From the NCBI GenBank assembly GCA_904063045.1, contig CAJFCJ010000005.1:3342165-3406164 (forward strand): 64,000 nucleotides of DNA, given 5' to 3'. The DNA is from Dimorphilus gyrociliatus (lineage: Eukaryota; Annelida; Polychaeta; Dinophilidae). This document shows positions 26,388 through 39,345 of this stretch, piece by piece (within the stretch, counting starts at the first letter, position 1; each line of letters begins with the position of its first letter). Below the pieces are notes generated by a model that was given only the letters and a program-made list of their open reading frames with translations, was not told where the DNA came from and searched no databases. The position numbers were made by a program, and so were the translations under genes.

Positions 26388-29300
26388 ATGTCAAAATTTT
26401 TTGCTGCATCTGAATCAGATAGTGAAACATCGGGAGATGAAATAAGTGCCGATCCACGTTCTCGAATTCAACCGTATGTACTGTTGACTTAGAAAATATA
26501 ATTAGAAATATAAATATAAATTATACATACATATTTCTATCTATATGTACATTTGTATATTTTATAGAGTTCAATATCAATGGAGTGAGTCTGATGATGA
26601 GGAAAAGAGAGTTGTTAGAAGTGCGAAAGATAAAAGGTAAGATTTAGCGCTTAAATTACTTATATAGATTGCTATAAACTGCCAAATAAATAAGAAATCA
26701 ATAAGCATTGTGTTTTGGTCATTCGATTGTTCGACTACAAATCGAATATAATTTCAATGCGATAAAATACCTCCAGATTATCTTATTACTTTTCTATTTT
26801 ATAATTTTCAGTAATAACGATAATTACATTTTCTTAGATATGAAGAATTGAGAGATGTCATTAAGCAAATTAGCAATCATAAAAAGATTAAGGATATGAC
26901 AAAAGTTCTCTCAACTTTTGAAGATCTTTCCCGAGTCTTTGAAAAATCTAAAAAAGTTATCGAACGAGAAGGTCTACCAATTCCAAGATTCTTTTTAAAG
27001 TGTTTAACTGAAACTGAAGATTTTATTAATAAAGTATGGGAAGATAAGGATGGCAGAAAAGCTCTGAGCAAAAATAATACTAAAAGTCTCACAGCTCTAA
27101 GACAAAAATTTAGAAAATATATTAAATCAAATTTTGAAGAAGAAATTACAAAATATCGGGAAAATCCTGATGGTGAAGATGCAGTAGAGGAAGAAGTTGA
27201 AGCTGTAGTTGAAGAAGCTCCAGAAGTGGTTAAAGAGATTGTGCCAGAAGTGCTGAAAGGTATAATAAGTAAAAAATAGTAAAATATTTTCAACGGTAAG
27301 ACTTTTCAATTTTATTGTAGATGATGAAGATTCAGAGTCTGATTGGTCGATGAGCAGCACGGATGAAAGCAGCGAGAGCAATGACGAAGGATTCTCTCTG
27401 GATTATTTCAGGAAAAAAGATGACGATGCTAAAACGAAAAAGACAGAAAAAAGAAAAAGTAAACCCAAAGATATCAGAATATCTAGACATAGTGGCGAAG
27501 AAGACTGGACTGAAGTTACATCAATAGAACGCCCAAAATTATTTGCAAAGGATGCTGAGATTAATGTTGAGGCTATCCAAAAGAAAATGGTTGAGCATAT
27601 TGCATCAAGAGGTAAAAAGGGAACTGATAGATATTTCATGATAGAAGTTCTTGGTGAATTGAAAACAATTGCTTTTGCACACGATCTTGGTGATCCTATT
27701 CAAATCAAACTACTATTTGCCATTTTACCCGCCATTTTCGATTATAACCCAAATATGGCAACGTGTATGAAAACGGAAATTTGGGAGATGTGCTTAAGTT
27801 GTATGATAGAGCTTATGGAATTATTGGAGAAAAACCCTGCTATTACTATTGGTGAAAACATTCAAGAAGACTCTGAAGTATTAGAGGGAGAAGATATTCA
27901 TGTTCGCGGATCTATATTATCCTTGGTTGAAAGAGTTGACGAAGAATTTATAAAAATGCTTCAATCGGTCGATGCTCATAGTACCGACTACATCGAAAGA
28001 CTAAGGTAAAATGATCTCACATCTCCAAAAATTATTATATTATCTCTAATGTAATGTAATTAACATTTATAGAGACGAAAGAAAAATTTATGATCTTATT
28101 GTTCGAACTGAGAAGTACTTGGCTGAAAGAAACACATCAGACGAAGAAAATTGTAGAATATTCTTAAAAAGAATCGAGCATGTCCACTATAAATTTGATG
28201 CTAGAGTTATCGACGATCCTGAAAACCTAGATGATGAAGAAAACTCAATTAAAATTATGGATAGACTATGTAAATTCATCTACACAAAAGATGTTACTGA
28301 TAGAATTAGAACTAGAGCTATTCTTTGTCAAATTTATCATTATGCAATTCACGATCAGTGGTTCGAAGCTCGTGATTTGATGCTGATGTCCCATCTACAA
28401 GATACAATTGCACATTCTGATGTTCCAACGCAAATATTATATAATAGAGCTATGGTTCAGTTAGGATTATGTGCTTTCCGTCAAGGTCATATAAAGGACG
28501 CTCATAATTGTCTGGTAGATATGCAAAGCGGTGGTAGATCAAAGGAGCTATTAGCCCAAGGATTATTGATGCAAAGAGCTCATGAAAGAACGGCAGAGCA
28601 AGAAAAAGTTGAAAAACGCAGACAGGTATATAAAACAGTTCATTTTTGTTATCTGAAACAAAGAAATATAATTTTTTTCTTTGTAGATCCCTTATCATAG
28701 GCATATAAATTTGGAATTGTTGGAATGCGTCTACCTAATTTCGGCTATGTTACTGGAAGTTCCTTACCTGGCTGCTCATGAGTTGGATGCCAGAAGGAGA
28801 ATGATTTCCAAAAACTTTCACCACGTCCTTAGATTATCGGAAAAGCAGGCCGTCGTGGGACCACCCGAAACAATGAGGGAACACATTGTAGCAGCATCAA
28901 AAGCAATGAAAATTGGAGATTGGGTTGCTTGTAAAAGTTTTTTGATTAATGATAAAATGCAACAGAAAGTATGGTCATTAATGCACAACTCTTCTTCTGT
29001 AAAATCTATGCTGGAGAGAAAGATTCAAGAAGAGAGTCTCAGAACTTATTTATTCTCCTACGCTCAAGTTTACAATTCGTTATCTTTGGAATTTGTTTGC
29101 GAGGAATTTGAATTGCCGTCGTCAGTTGTTCATTCAATTATATCAAAAATGATTATAAATGAAGAGCTAATGGCTTCTCTTGACGAACCGACGAAAACTC
29201 TCGTGATGCATAGGACAGAACCAACGCATGTACAATCACTTTGTCTGCAATTGGCGGAGAAGGTATCAACTCTAATCGAAAATAATGAGAAAATGGCAGA

Positions 29301-29436
29301 TATGAAGAACGGAAACTTCTTTTCTAAACAACTTCCTAATATGGCTGGTAACCAACAGCAGATGAGGCAAACAGAAGATTATCAAAGAAGAGTCCAAACC
29401 CAACCGAGGGATAGGCAAAGAAATCTAAGATTTTAG
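26388..29436 (+). CDS. EIF3C: Translation initiation factor eIF3 subunit C
   Basis: Six exons: 26388-26473, 26568-26636, 26838-27259, 27321-28005, 28073-28625 and 28687-29436; 854 residues (human 913). It is a core scaffold subunit of eIF3 on the 40S ribosome and binds eIF1 and eIF5 through its acidic N-terminus. The start [18 protein letters not shown] is typical. The central blocks include [21 protein letters not shown] and [21 protein letters not shown]. The PCI domain lies in the last exon ([40 protein letters not shown]). A polyadenylation signal AATAAA lies at 29488-29493. Compactly spliced with introns mostly 60-200 bp. Confidence 0.96.
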
Positions 29437-29487
29437 TAGCTATTCAGTTAAAAAAGAAATTAATTTTTTTTTCGTATTTTATTCAAT

Positions 29488-29493
29488 AATAAA
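29488..29493 (+). terminator. Polyadenylation signal of eIF3c
   Basis: Canonical AATAAA 52 nt after the eIF3c stop codon, followed by a GT-rich stretch (gtctgtgccgtgg). Confidence 0.6.
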
Positions 29494-29891
29494 CATGTCT
29501 GTGCCGTGGAAATGTTATTTAGTTTGTTCTTTTTTTCTTATCAATATTATCCGAAAAAGTCAAGCTAATAAAATTATATCTAATGACAACGTAGTTAATT
29601 AATTTAAGGTAAAAATAAATAAAACAAAGGGCTAAACTTGTTATTTGTATTTTCAAAACATTTCAAAAACATAATTTCTACCTTCCTTAAAAGAATAACA
29701 TAACATAACGTCTTTTAATATAAGGTTGTGCTGATAGTATTCTAATCTTTTATTATCATTAATCTTTAATAGTAATAATAATACTAATATTTAAAAAAGT
29801 CTAAATGTATTGCTAAATGTATAGGAATAATACTAATCTGCCATATTTGTATTGTTTAACCTTTTCTATAGATTAAATTAACATTTAAAAA

Positions 29892-32408
29892 ATGAAAAGA
29901 TCGAGTCCAAGATACGAATTAGTAAGCTTTCTTTTAGTAATTTAAGATAAGAATAATGAGAGAGGAAAACAAAATAATTCTCAATAATTCTTTAGAGAAG
30001 TAGGAAATCGATGGCTGTTCCTATATGCTTATCCCCTCCGAATCCATCACCTAAGAGTCGAGTAAGTTTGCTTTGCCATTAAAGACGAGTAATTCCCTCT
30101 TGTAGTTCTTTTATAGTTTTTAATTATTGTTATCTTCTGTTTAAAGAGACATACAATAGCAGCTAAAAGTCGTCGAAGAAGTGACGATACTGATCCGCCT
30201 GCAAAGGTTATATTTATACACATATCTATATATTTATACTATAAATACATAAAGTTATATAATACGTTTAGAAGAAAAGGGTTGTTCCAAATAGATTTGT
30301 ATGTATAAAATAGAGAAGAAATAAGGAAAGAAAGCAATATATATGATATATTTATTTGTTTATATTTTTACATTCATATACTTTTGATTAAAGATTTATA
30401 TCTTCAATTAGAAAAGCAAAATTAAACCTATTGAAGAAACTCCAATGGTTGCTTCACCTATTATTGAGGATGCTTCTCCCACTAGAAGAAGTTCATTAAA
30501 GCAAGAACAAGTTGTATAAATTCGCTTACCTTTTCTTATATTTAGAAATGATAAATAGCTTTATTTGTTATTCTCTCTCTCTCTCTCGTATTATCTTTTC
30601 ATCCCTAAATATAGAATACTTCTGAAAAGAAGAGAGTTAGCGTATGTTATTAACAATAACTAGAACAATTCTGAAGAAAAAATGTCTATAATTCACTCTT
30701 TCTCTTCTCTCTTTCCGCTGATAGCTATCTTTATCGGGAGGAAGAAAAGTCTATCCAACTGATAGGGTTGAATCGAATTATTCAACAAATTCTGTAAATA
30801 TATCATTAACTCTTAGATTTAGCTACTGAATAAATGGAATACTAACTAAACTTCTCATTAAAAAAAGGAAGGTAGTCGAAAAGGTACAATAGAAAAGGTT
30901 AAGAAATTATACGGCTCTGGGAAGAAGAAGGTAATACTATTTATAAACACTAAGCAAATTTCAAATAATGCTAGAATTCTACGAAATTAATAAGATTAAA
31001 AGAGCTTTATTTGGGGAAGAAGAACAGTCACCTAATACTATGATTATTAATGAAAATGAGGTGATAAATATGATCAAATTTTCTCATTAAAATAAATCAT
31101 TATTTAATTATTGTTGAAGGATTTAAGATGGAAGATAAGTAAGCTTCGTGTTAGAATGTATAGCATATATAAAATGCCGGTATTATTATATCTATAAAAC
31201 ACAATCTTATAGTTTCTTATCTATATAATTGACTTTAGTGTCCAAACTGCTCGGAAGAGGATTTAGAAGTAAGAAATATATATATTTGATACATAAAATC
31301 AATGATTTTTATCTAATTCATGAACTAAATTTTACTGTAGACTTTACAATCTGATATTGCTGTAAGTTAAAAATGATGCTATATTGGTTTAATTAAATAA
31401 TTTCTATTAATCAATATATTAATGAATATCTCTTTCTAAAATTGAGGCATTACGTAAAAGAAGACTTGTAAGTGTTCTTCCTACTTTATATATTTAATTT
31501 AGTTGTCTATTTTTTTTTATAAAGAATCTTACTTTAGAAAGAAAAGAATTGGAGGTAAATTCTTATTTATTATACGAATGTTTTTATATCAAACCTATTA
31601 ATTAATACTAGAATTAAAACCTATACAGACTATGAGAAAGGTTGGAGAAAGTCTATTTTTACTCTTTTCTTCTTTAGATATGTATTATGTTGTTTGATAT
31701 TAATTTCTCTTCTTTTCTTTCTCTTCCTTTCAGTCTCAAGTATCGGATTTACAGGTAAGACTATCAATATTTGTTAACAAAAGAAACCTACACTATTATA
31801 TTTCTTATTCATTTTCTGTTTTATAGATGTTGGAAAGCGAAAGTAGCATCGAGTGCCAAGTAGATTATTTTAAATTGATGTCAAGTTATCTTTTTTTCTT
31901 TGAATTTTAAAAATAGAAACTTGAAAGGAGAAAGAAAAATCTTAAGGAAAATATTAAAGCTAAGGAAAAAGTACAAATTAATAAAAATTAATTAAGATAC
32001 TATTTTAAAATAAAAAGAAATTGATTGCGCTTGATTTTTTCAAAGGAAGTTGGTGAATTAAATACGAAGATACTGTTGAATGAAGAAAGAGTTTCTCGAC
32101 TAAAACAGATTAAAGAAGAACTAGACGAAGTAGGATATTTTTTTTTAAAAAGAAAAACTAATTTACTATAAATCAAAAATCAAAAATAATACAGAGATTG
32201 GAAATTATAGAGCAAGATAGGAGAAAAGTGAATAAATCGTTAATAAATGTAGGGAATATACCTGTATTATATATTTCAATTAAATATTGTTAAAACTTTT
32301 ATACTTTCATATTAAAATAAGGAGAAGAATCGTTTAAAAATCGAACTAAGAAATGATATTCTCATGGCTCAATCTGCTTTAGAGAGAATGTTTCGTTCAT
32401 CTGACTAA
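29892..32408 (+). CDS. Unrecognised coiled-coil protein encoded by 21 phase-0 micro-exons
   Basis: Exons: 29892-29921, 29996-30061, 30147-30206, 30272-30298, 30412-30510, 30615-30641, 30725-30793, 30868-30930, 30995-31060, 31120-31149, 31239-31268, 31341-31361, 31447-31467, 31525-31554, 31629-31640, 31734-31754, 31827-31859, 31917-31970, 32046-32129, 32195-32248 and 32322-32408. Each is 12-99 nt, a multiple of three, and flanked by AG and GT; introns are 57-113 bp. The joined frame is open for 327 residues. The N-terminal half is basic and Ser/Pro-rich (MKRSSPRYELRSRK, RRHTIAAKSRRR, KKKRVVPNRF), suggesting a nuclear protein. A CPNC pair sits near residue 190, and the C-terminal 130 residues form a coiled coil (LEDLETLQSDIAALRKRR-like heptads, ending ALERMFRSSD). 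Several exons encode exactly 7, 14 or 28 residues (heptad multiples) if the 12-nt exon is real. I cannot assign a family. It follows eIF3c on the same strand after 455 bp. Confidence 0.75.
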
Positions 32409-32733
32409 AAATACAGTATTAACAATAAGAAGAACTTAATCTATAAATGGAGAATGTACAAAAATAGAAAATTATATACTCTACTTTTGAATTATCTAAG
32501 CTTTATTATTAACATTCAATAAGGCGTCACTCAATAAAGTAAATTGAAGAGGCGTCTCTTTTATGTCTTTTTTTTCCTTTTTTTTAGTTTTTCTGACTTT
32601 TTGGTTGTTTTTTTTTTATTGAAAAAAATAATATGAAGAATAATTGAAATAAAAAACAAGAAAACTCTTTATATTGTTCTTTTTATAATGATTTTTTTAT
32701 GTTCTCTACTCTTTTTTTTTATCTTCACTCTTC
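32409..32733. other. Convergent 3' spacer
   Basis: 325 bp between the stop codons of the micro-exon gene and the ankyrin gene. T/A-rich, with homopolymer runs at about 32570-32610. No gene seen. Confidence 0.5.
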
Positions 32734-35700
32734 TCATTCTTTTTGATGGTTTTCTATTTCTTCCTCTTTTTCACCCTCCTTTTCGTCTTTTGAATTTTGA
32801 TTTTCTTTTTCCATTTCCATTTCTTTGTCTTCTTGTCTCGTATCAGATTCAACAACTTCTGGAGTTTTCTTTTCTTCTATTACTTTCTCATCGTCCTCTT
32901 CCTCTTGTTTTTGTTCAGTTTCATTAGCGGATGGAGTGTTGTTTCTCTTCTCCAACATTTGTCTTTTCAATTCTGATTCATCCTCGATTAATTTGATCAT
33001 ATCGTTATCGCCAAATTTTTTTGCCAGTTCAATTAAGGAAATATTATCGATAACTTCTTCTCCTTCTTCATTTCTTTCAACAACAGAAACACTTTCCGTT
33101 GGATCGCACAAACAATCCTTAAAAAAGTGTCTGGCCACTTCAATTCTACTATTTTCAATACATAGTTTTAATAGTTCACCATCTAATCCATCATGATTAA
33201 ACCCATATCTCAAATTTGCAGTTATAGAACGAATTTCGGATATTGAATGAGCCGGTACCATTGGTTTGATTGTGGCAGCAATTGAATGAGCGGATGCTCT
33301 TGCTCCGTGCTGCTTTTCTCTTTCGTTAACAATCATATCTTCACCTGGTCTAAAATCCCTCCATCTTCTTCCTCTAGGACGATCTTTCGTAGGGACAGGC
33401 TTCTCTTGATCTCTTACGTATTCGTAAACTGACATGTTATTCTATTAAAAGCGAAAAGAGAAGAATTAATGAAATAAAAATTGAGAAATATAAATTCTTT
33501 TCACTACTTACAGCATCTATAGCATTTGGATCAGCACCTGCGTCTTGCAGTAATGGCCAAATCTTATGACGGTCTTTCAAGCAAACGCAATAATGAAGCG
33601 GTGTTCTCTTAATACTATCTTGGGTATTTATTAGTGATGGAAATTGTTCCAACAAGAATTCGACTATTTCCGGTTGTTCGAATAATACAGCATTATGCAA
33701 TAAAGTTCTTCCAGCCTTATCCCTACCAAATGCACATCTCTTCTCCCCTGCTAACTTTGATATCATTTGTAAATCTCCAGTTTTGACACATTCGTGTAAT
33801 AAATCAATTTCGGCTCGATATTTTGGTAGATCTTTTAGTAATATGACTAGTTCTTTAAAGTTACGTAATTCGGCTAATTCTAAAGCCGTATGAATTCTTT
33901 TCTTTCCACCTTTTGCTTGTAAAATTCTATCGTAATCGTCTAATAAAAGCTGTTCGATTGCATGGAATTCATCATTATTAACCAATTCCATAATACGAGC
34001 ATCCATTAAGCCGTTTAACTTTGAACCATCTTCTACTTTATAGATATCAATATAGTCTCTTGCGGTGCTTCCTTCAACATCGCGGGCTGCCATGTCGATA
34101 CCTCTATCGAGTAGTACTTCAACAATATCTAATAAGGTATTATCTCGTCTTTTCTTGCTGATTGCCCTATAAATAGAGAGAAATTATACGATATTGTTAA
34201 TCTCAGTTTTGTCTTTTTATTTGTTATTTCACCTGTGCAATAAGGTTGCTCCTAGTTCATCTCTTAGTTGCAGGTTGGCATTCTGGGCGATAACCATGGT
34301 GTTTTCATTGTCGACATTATCTCTAAAGGCCCAGAAAGCAACAGGTCCGCAGGGTGAACATTCGGCATAATCTTTGCTTAAGTCTGCGCCAAACTTAACC
34401 AATTCAGCAAGTACCTCAGCATTGCATAATTCTAATGCAGCAACTACTATTGGCCTAGGTAAAAATTCTGCATGACCATCCCAAGTAAGACCTACGTGAA
34501 AATAATCGTCCATAGTATTGACCTTGAAGGAACCTTTACCCAAAGCGAGTAGTTCTTTCATAGCTTTTACTTCGCAAGCAAATGTTGCACATACAAATTC
34601 GTTAACGTGTTCAAATTTTTCTAAAAGTTTATGAATTTCCTCGTGACCGGATGTTTCGCAAACTTGAATGAGAAACCTATCGCCTTTCTTAACCTTGACC
34701 CGACACCAAGACGATAGCCATCGTTTAGCTTTGTTCACATCACCTTGGCTCACAGCAGCCCATAAGCCAGGTAGATCTTGTATTCGATATTTCCTACCGA
34801 AAACTAAGGCCCCTCTATCTTCGTAAGTCTGCTCACTAACAGTGCTACCGTCCAAAGCTGTTATTGCAGGGTCTATTCCAACTCTTATACAATGGGTCAT
34901 TAATTCTTCATCAGATTTTTTACCGGCTAATATTAACGCCGTATCACCAGCGGCATTTCTAGCGTTAACATCTATACCAATTCTAGCTAATGCATAGATC
35001 ATACGAATATATATACGTCTTTTCTCCATATCTTTCTCGCTAGAACAAAGCTTAATGATAACGTGCAAAAACGTATAACCTCTAGTTTCATCTCGTTTGC
35101 CAATTTGGTTCAAATTGATTGAGTTCGATTTTATAAGATTTAATGCTTGCTGCAGGCTTTCAGAAGTTGCAGTTTCTAATTTATTATAAAAATCAGTTTC
35201 CTCTATGCCACAAGCGATTTTAGATAATTCTATATGATACCAAGAGGGTATACTGACGCCATATTGCTGTAATACTTTGATAGTTTTATCCGATCTTTGT
35301 CCAAGAGACGACAAACCGACTAGAAGAGGAGTAGGTGGTACTTTAGATTCATCGGCCTGATCTAGTTTAACCAGTCTTGTTTTAAGCATTTCGGCAACTT
35401 TTTCATGATCTAGTGCATAGGCTGAACATATAACCTCATTCATGTACTCGTATTCATTCAATAGTTGATCAATTTTCATATTACAAGTTTCATCGCAAAT
35501 ATCTCGAAGTGTTTTATTCTTTCTTATACGAATTCTACACCATGATTTTAATAGTTTTGAAGTTAGCTCGACATCTTCTTTCTCAACAGCTTTCCATAAA
35601 CCACATTTGGCACTTGTTTGACCTTTTACCAGAACGCATTGATGATTACGGTAAGTATGAATTACTCTACATCCTTTCTGATTAACAATCATGGGATCAA

Positions 35701-36817
35701 CACCAATTCTTATTAAATGTTCGCAAAGTCGTTCACCTTCCTGTCTAATACAGGCCAAGTGCAATGCTGTATTACCATGAAAATTTTGAGCATTAACAAT
35801 TACACCCCTTAAGGCAAGGGCATATAAAATTGGTATAAGAGCAGCAGCATCACCAGTTCTCCTAACCACATGCGGTACAACATCAACCGCAACATGCAAC
35901 AGTGATCCAGAGTCTTTTTTCGAACGTTGTCTAATCTATATATATATTATCTTTGAATAAATAATAAACTAATGAAGTAGTACAAACAAAAATAAAAGAG
36001 AGATTAAAATTATAATAACAGAATTATGATTAGAGAAGGAAGGATAGTAAAGAAAAGATCATTTGAGCATGATGTATTAAACAGCATCCTATACCTTATT
36101 AAGCGGTAACTTAACATAAATAATGCTTTTTTAATTACCTAAGCCTATAGGTAAAAATATGTAAGCATACATATATACAGTATGTATATATACAATTTTT
36201 TATAAAAAAACAAGTGTGGACAAAGAGCTTTGTTCGAAGTAATACAACCAACACAAAACGGTAGTGTTGTTTACACTAAAAACAATATAATTTGTATTTC
36301 GATCGATGAGTTTGTTTTTTAATACAATTCACGTAAAATTTGAATCAAATGACAAAAAAGGTTATTTATTTTTTTATTTATACGAATAAAAGAAGATCGA
36401 TTAATTAGCACATTTCGTTGACAGATTACTGCCTTTTTATTGTTGCTATATTACTTTAATTTATTACATTTTGTGTATGTAAGGTTATCTATTCTTAAAA
36501 AAATATTTTCGTACTTTCTCTTTAGATAAGAAGCAATTATAAAAAGATTTGTGATTATACTTCAACTTGTTACAGAGAGAAAGAAATTAAAGGCAGCTAG
36601 CTGGCTAGCTAGCTAGATAAATAAATATAGACAGAATAGTAGTAGAGGAGGAAGGAGAAGGGAAAGAGTATAATGATTTTTTTTTTACCTCGCTAGAAGA
36701 GAGTTGATATCTTATTAAATGTAGAGCGTTTGCCAAGGAAGTTTCCGTTGCTCGTTGAATAAGATGGTAAACTTCCCTTTCTTCGAGTTCTTTTTCCGGT
36801 TCTGTTCCCGGTCTCAT
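32734..36817 (-). CDS. Ankyrin-repeat protein with an internally duplicated module
   Basis: Four exons: 36689-36817, 34233-35935, 33512-34166 and 32734-33441; about 1,064 residues. Ankyrin units are clear: GNTALHLACIRQ, GDTALILAGKKS, GRTLLHNAVLFEQPEIVEFLL and KRTPLHYCVCLKDRHKIWPLL. The first half contains a unit of about 270 residues twice. Each copy starts ETATS/TETS...ALxLI, runs through two ankyrin repeats (GVIVNAQNFHGNTAL / GIDVNARNAAGDTAL), then LWKAVEKEDVE/LWAAVSQGDVN, SWCR(I/V)(R/K)(I/V), and a Y-E-Y-M-N-E-V / F-E-H-V-N-E-F block. The second half has a further ankyrin set, and the tail (from about 890) is strongly acidic and Glu/Lys-rich. No enzymatic domain is seen; likely a cytoplasmic scaffold. 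Family not recognised. Confidence 0.82.
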
Positions 36818-38113
36818 ACTGTTTTATTTTCATTCAAACAAAATAATATTACAGAGAGAGAAATAGCAAAAGAGAGAGAGAGAAAGAGAATAAATTGATA
36901 AAAGGAGGAATTTAGTTATTTTAATTAAAGCCGCGATACAACCATTGATTTCCTGTTTGTCGACTACTAAATAATTAAAATAAAACGCTATCAGAGGAAT
37001 TAAAGGCCTATTTAACCCTTATCTCTAAGCAAACAAAACAATTAAAGTAGGTGCTAAGAGTAAACTTTTTAAAGAGCGATATCAAAAAAATTTAAACTAT
37101 CTAATCCGGAATTAATTAATGTATTTTAATAAAATCAAAAGAGTTTCTTTTTCTAAATAATTACCTGTTTTTTTTAAAAAAGAATTCAAAAATTCAACAA
37201 CTCAGTAGTCGGTAAACTCTCTTTATTTTCTTATCGATTCTCGCCTGTTCAGCGCTTAGTAACGTTGGATTTTATTGAACGACGGGATATCACTGTCGAC
37301 AAGCCTAAACAGCGATCGAATTTGTATTCTGTTAAGCCTTAGTCAATTTATCATATTATATACAGTATATATATATATATATGTATATATATAAAGAGAG
37401 AGAGACACCGCCAACTCTATCATTTTAAACTTTATTCGCAGTAGTATGTATAGTAAATATATGTAAAACTTTTATATGTTTCACGTAATCTTTCTCCTCT
37501 TTCCTCTCTTTCCATTTATATATATTTTATCTCTTCTAATTTCAGGCCTAAAGTAGTTATATTACCTATAAACAAATAAAATACTATTCAGTTATAGAAG
37601 TAGAAAAAAAGCCTAATTACATATGAAAATCTATTCAACAGTTTCTCTTCTTGGCTAATTAAATCTGCTAATCTGCTAGATTATCTTCTTATTTAAAAAT
37701 GATCATTTTATTTGGTAAGTATACCAATAGAAAGGAAGAGGTTTACCTATTTAATTGGGCTAGTTTTTTTTTATCAATGAAACGTAATTAGATATAATTT
37801 TTATTGGTATTACTATTGATTCTTAGTTCATTTCGAATAGAAAAAATATATACAGTAAAAGAGTAAGAGAGAAAGAAAGAAGGATGGAGGAAGTGAGAGA
37901 GTTAGAAGGCCTTATTTCTTTTTGTGATAAATGTTTTTATACGTTAATTTTTCAAAAAATAAAAAGATAAGATAAACCTTTTTTTGCTAATTTGGTATGT
38001 TTTTTGTTTTTAGAATTCTTATTATATAAACGAATAATATAGATATTTAATATTTTATTGACAAGGATGACCTCTTATTTCTTTTTAATATTTAATTATT
38101 TTTATTATCGTAC
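36818..38113. other. Intergenic region with AT/AG microsatellites
   Basis: About 1.3 kb upstream of the ankyrin gene and downstream of the PLP enzyme. Contains a (TA) run near 37360-37392 followed by (AG), AG-rich tracts near 36853-36890 and 37870-37900, and no convincing coding frame. Confidence 0.5.
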
Positions 38114-39345
38114 TCAATCAATTTCGTTTGAAAATCTTCCATCAAAAATATTAAATAGGCCACCAGTATGGAAATATAACACTCGTTGTCCCTTAAATCT
38201 TTGGGGATTTTTTGACATTTCTCCTAAAAGACCTGTAAGACCTTTGTTCGTATAAACTGGGTCGAGTATAACTCCGGAACTACTACATATTTCTTTTATT
38301 CTTCTATGATCTTCTTCTTGCGATGTTCCGTAACCTGCTCCTTTATAACCGTCAATGAAATCGGCGATATCTTCGGCTTTGACGTCAGCCAAACCCAGTT
38401 GATCTAGAGTTTGTTGAATATGTTGATAGAAATATGCAGGACCGTCACAAGCGCAAACACCGTGAATTCTGTAAATTATTAATAATTATTATGAAACTTT
38501 TCAATAAATCAGTCAAAATTCATTTCATTTATTCTTGTTTTATTGATACTTACTTGAATTTCGAACCTGTCAATAAATTAGCTATTGACAAACCTTCAAC
38601 AGAACCACCACTTCCACAAGTTATTACAATATCATCGACCATTTCATCTACACCTTGGTCCAATAATTCTTGAAATGCGCTTATATAGCCATAACTTCCA
38701 AGGGCATTAGATGCTCCTATTGGTATAATATAGGCTTTTTCGTTCCGTTCTTTTTCTAGTTTTTCAGCTATCTCTTTCATTTTTGGATCGATAATTGAAT
38801 CGGACGAAGCTTTTGTTGGAACATAGTAAACTTCTGAGCCAGCTAATATATCCAAAAGAAAATTTCCGGAATATTGAACCCCAGCCGCCGGTGTTCTTAA
38901 TACCGCGTGACACTTTAGCCCAGCTTGAGCAGCAGTAATTGCAGTTGCCCTCACGTGATTTGATTGAAAAGACCCAGCCGTAATTACGTGTTTATAATTG
39001 TTCTTTACGGCATCGGCTATTAAAAATTCCAGTTTTCTTACCTTATTTCCAGACAAAGTACTGCCAGTTAGATCGTCTCTTTTAATAAAAAGACGAAAAG
39101 GCTTTGGAACGTCTGGAATATTCCATTCATGAACAGGCGTTGGTAAACTTGAAAACTATTAAAAATAGGTTTGTTTTGGAAACGAAATAAAAGTATTACA
39201 CGCAATTACGCACATTATACTTTTCCTTCGGTTGAACTTTCAAGGTTTTAGCCCATGATGGCGATTCATAGGGAATAATTTGATTATAAGTAGCCCATGA
39301 CATGGTTCTTCGTATAGGAATGGCAACTCGTTGAAGGTGTGACAT
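38114..39345 (-). CDS. PLP-dependent D-cysteine desulfhydrase / ACC deaminase-like enzyme
   Basis: Three exons: 39214-39345, 38554-39155 and 38114-38468; 362 residues. It belongs to the ACC deaminase/D-cysteine desulfhydrase family of fold-type II PLP enzymes, which degrade D-cysteine to pyruvate, sulphide and ammonia or open ACC. The PLP lysine lies in TLSGNKVRKLEFL, preceded by FIKRDDLTG. The substrate-binding segment is AGSFQSNHVRATA. The PLP-phosphate glycine loop is VITCGSGGSVEG, and the C-terminal block is ILDPVYTNKGLTGLL...VLYFHTGG. ACC deaminase and D-cysteine desulfhydrase cannot be told apart by eye. Such genes are common in bacteria, fungi and plants and patchy in animals; the three introns-in-frame structure shows it is resident here. 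Few residues of mitochondrial-type leader precede the domain (MSHLQRVAIPIRRTMSW). Confidence 0.88.

Noticed and set aside
26877-27381. Minus-strand frames over eIF3c
   Set aside because: Shadows of the acidic N-terminal coding region.
32688-33196. Plus-strand Ser/Phe/Leu-rich frames
   Set aside because: Antisense of the acidic tail of the ankyrin protein.
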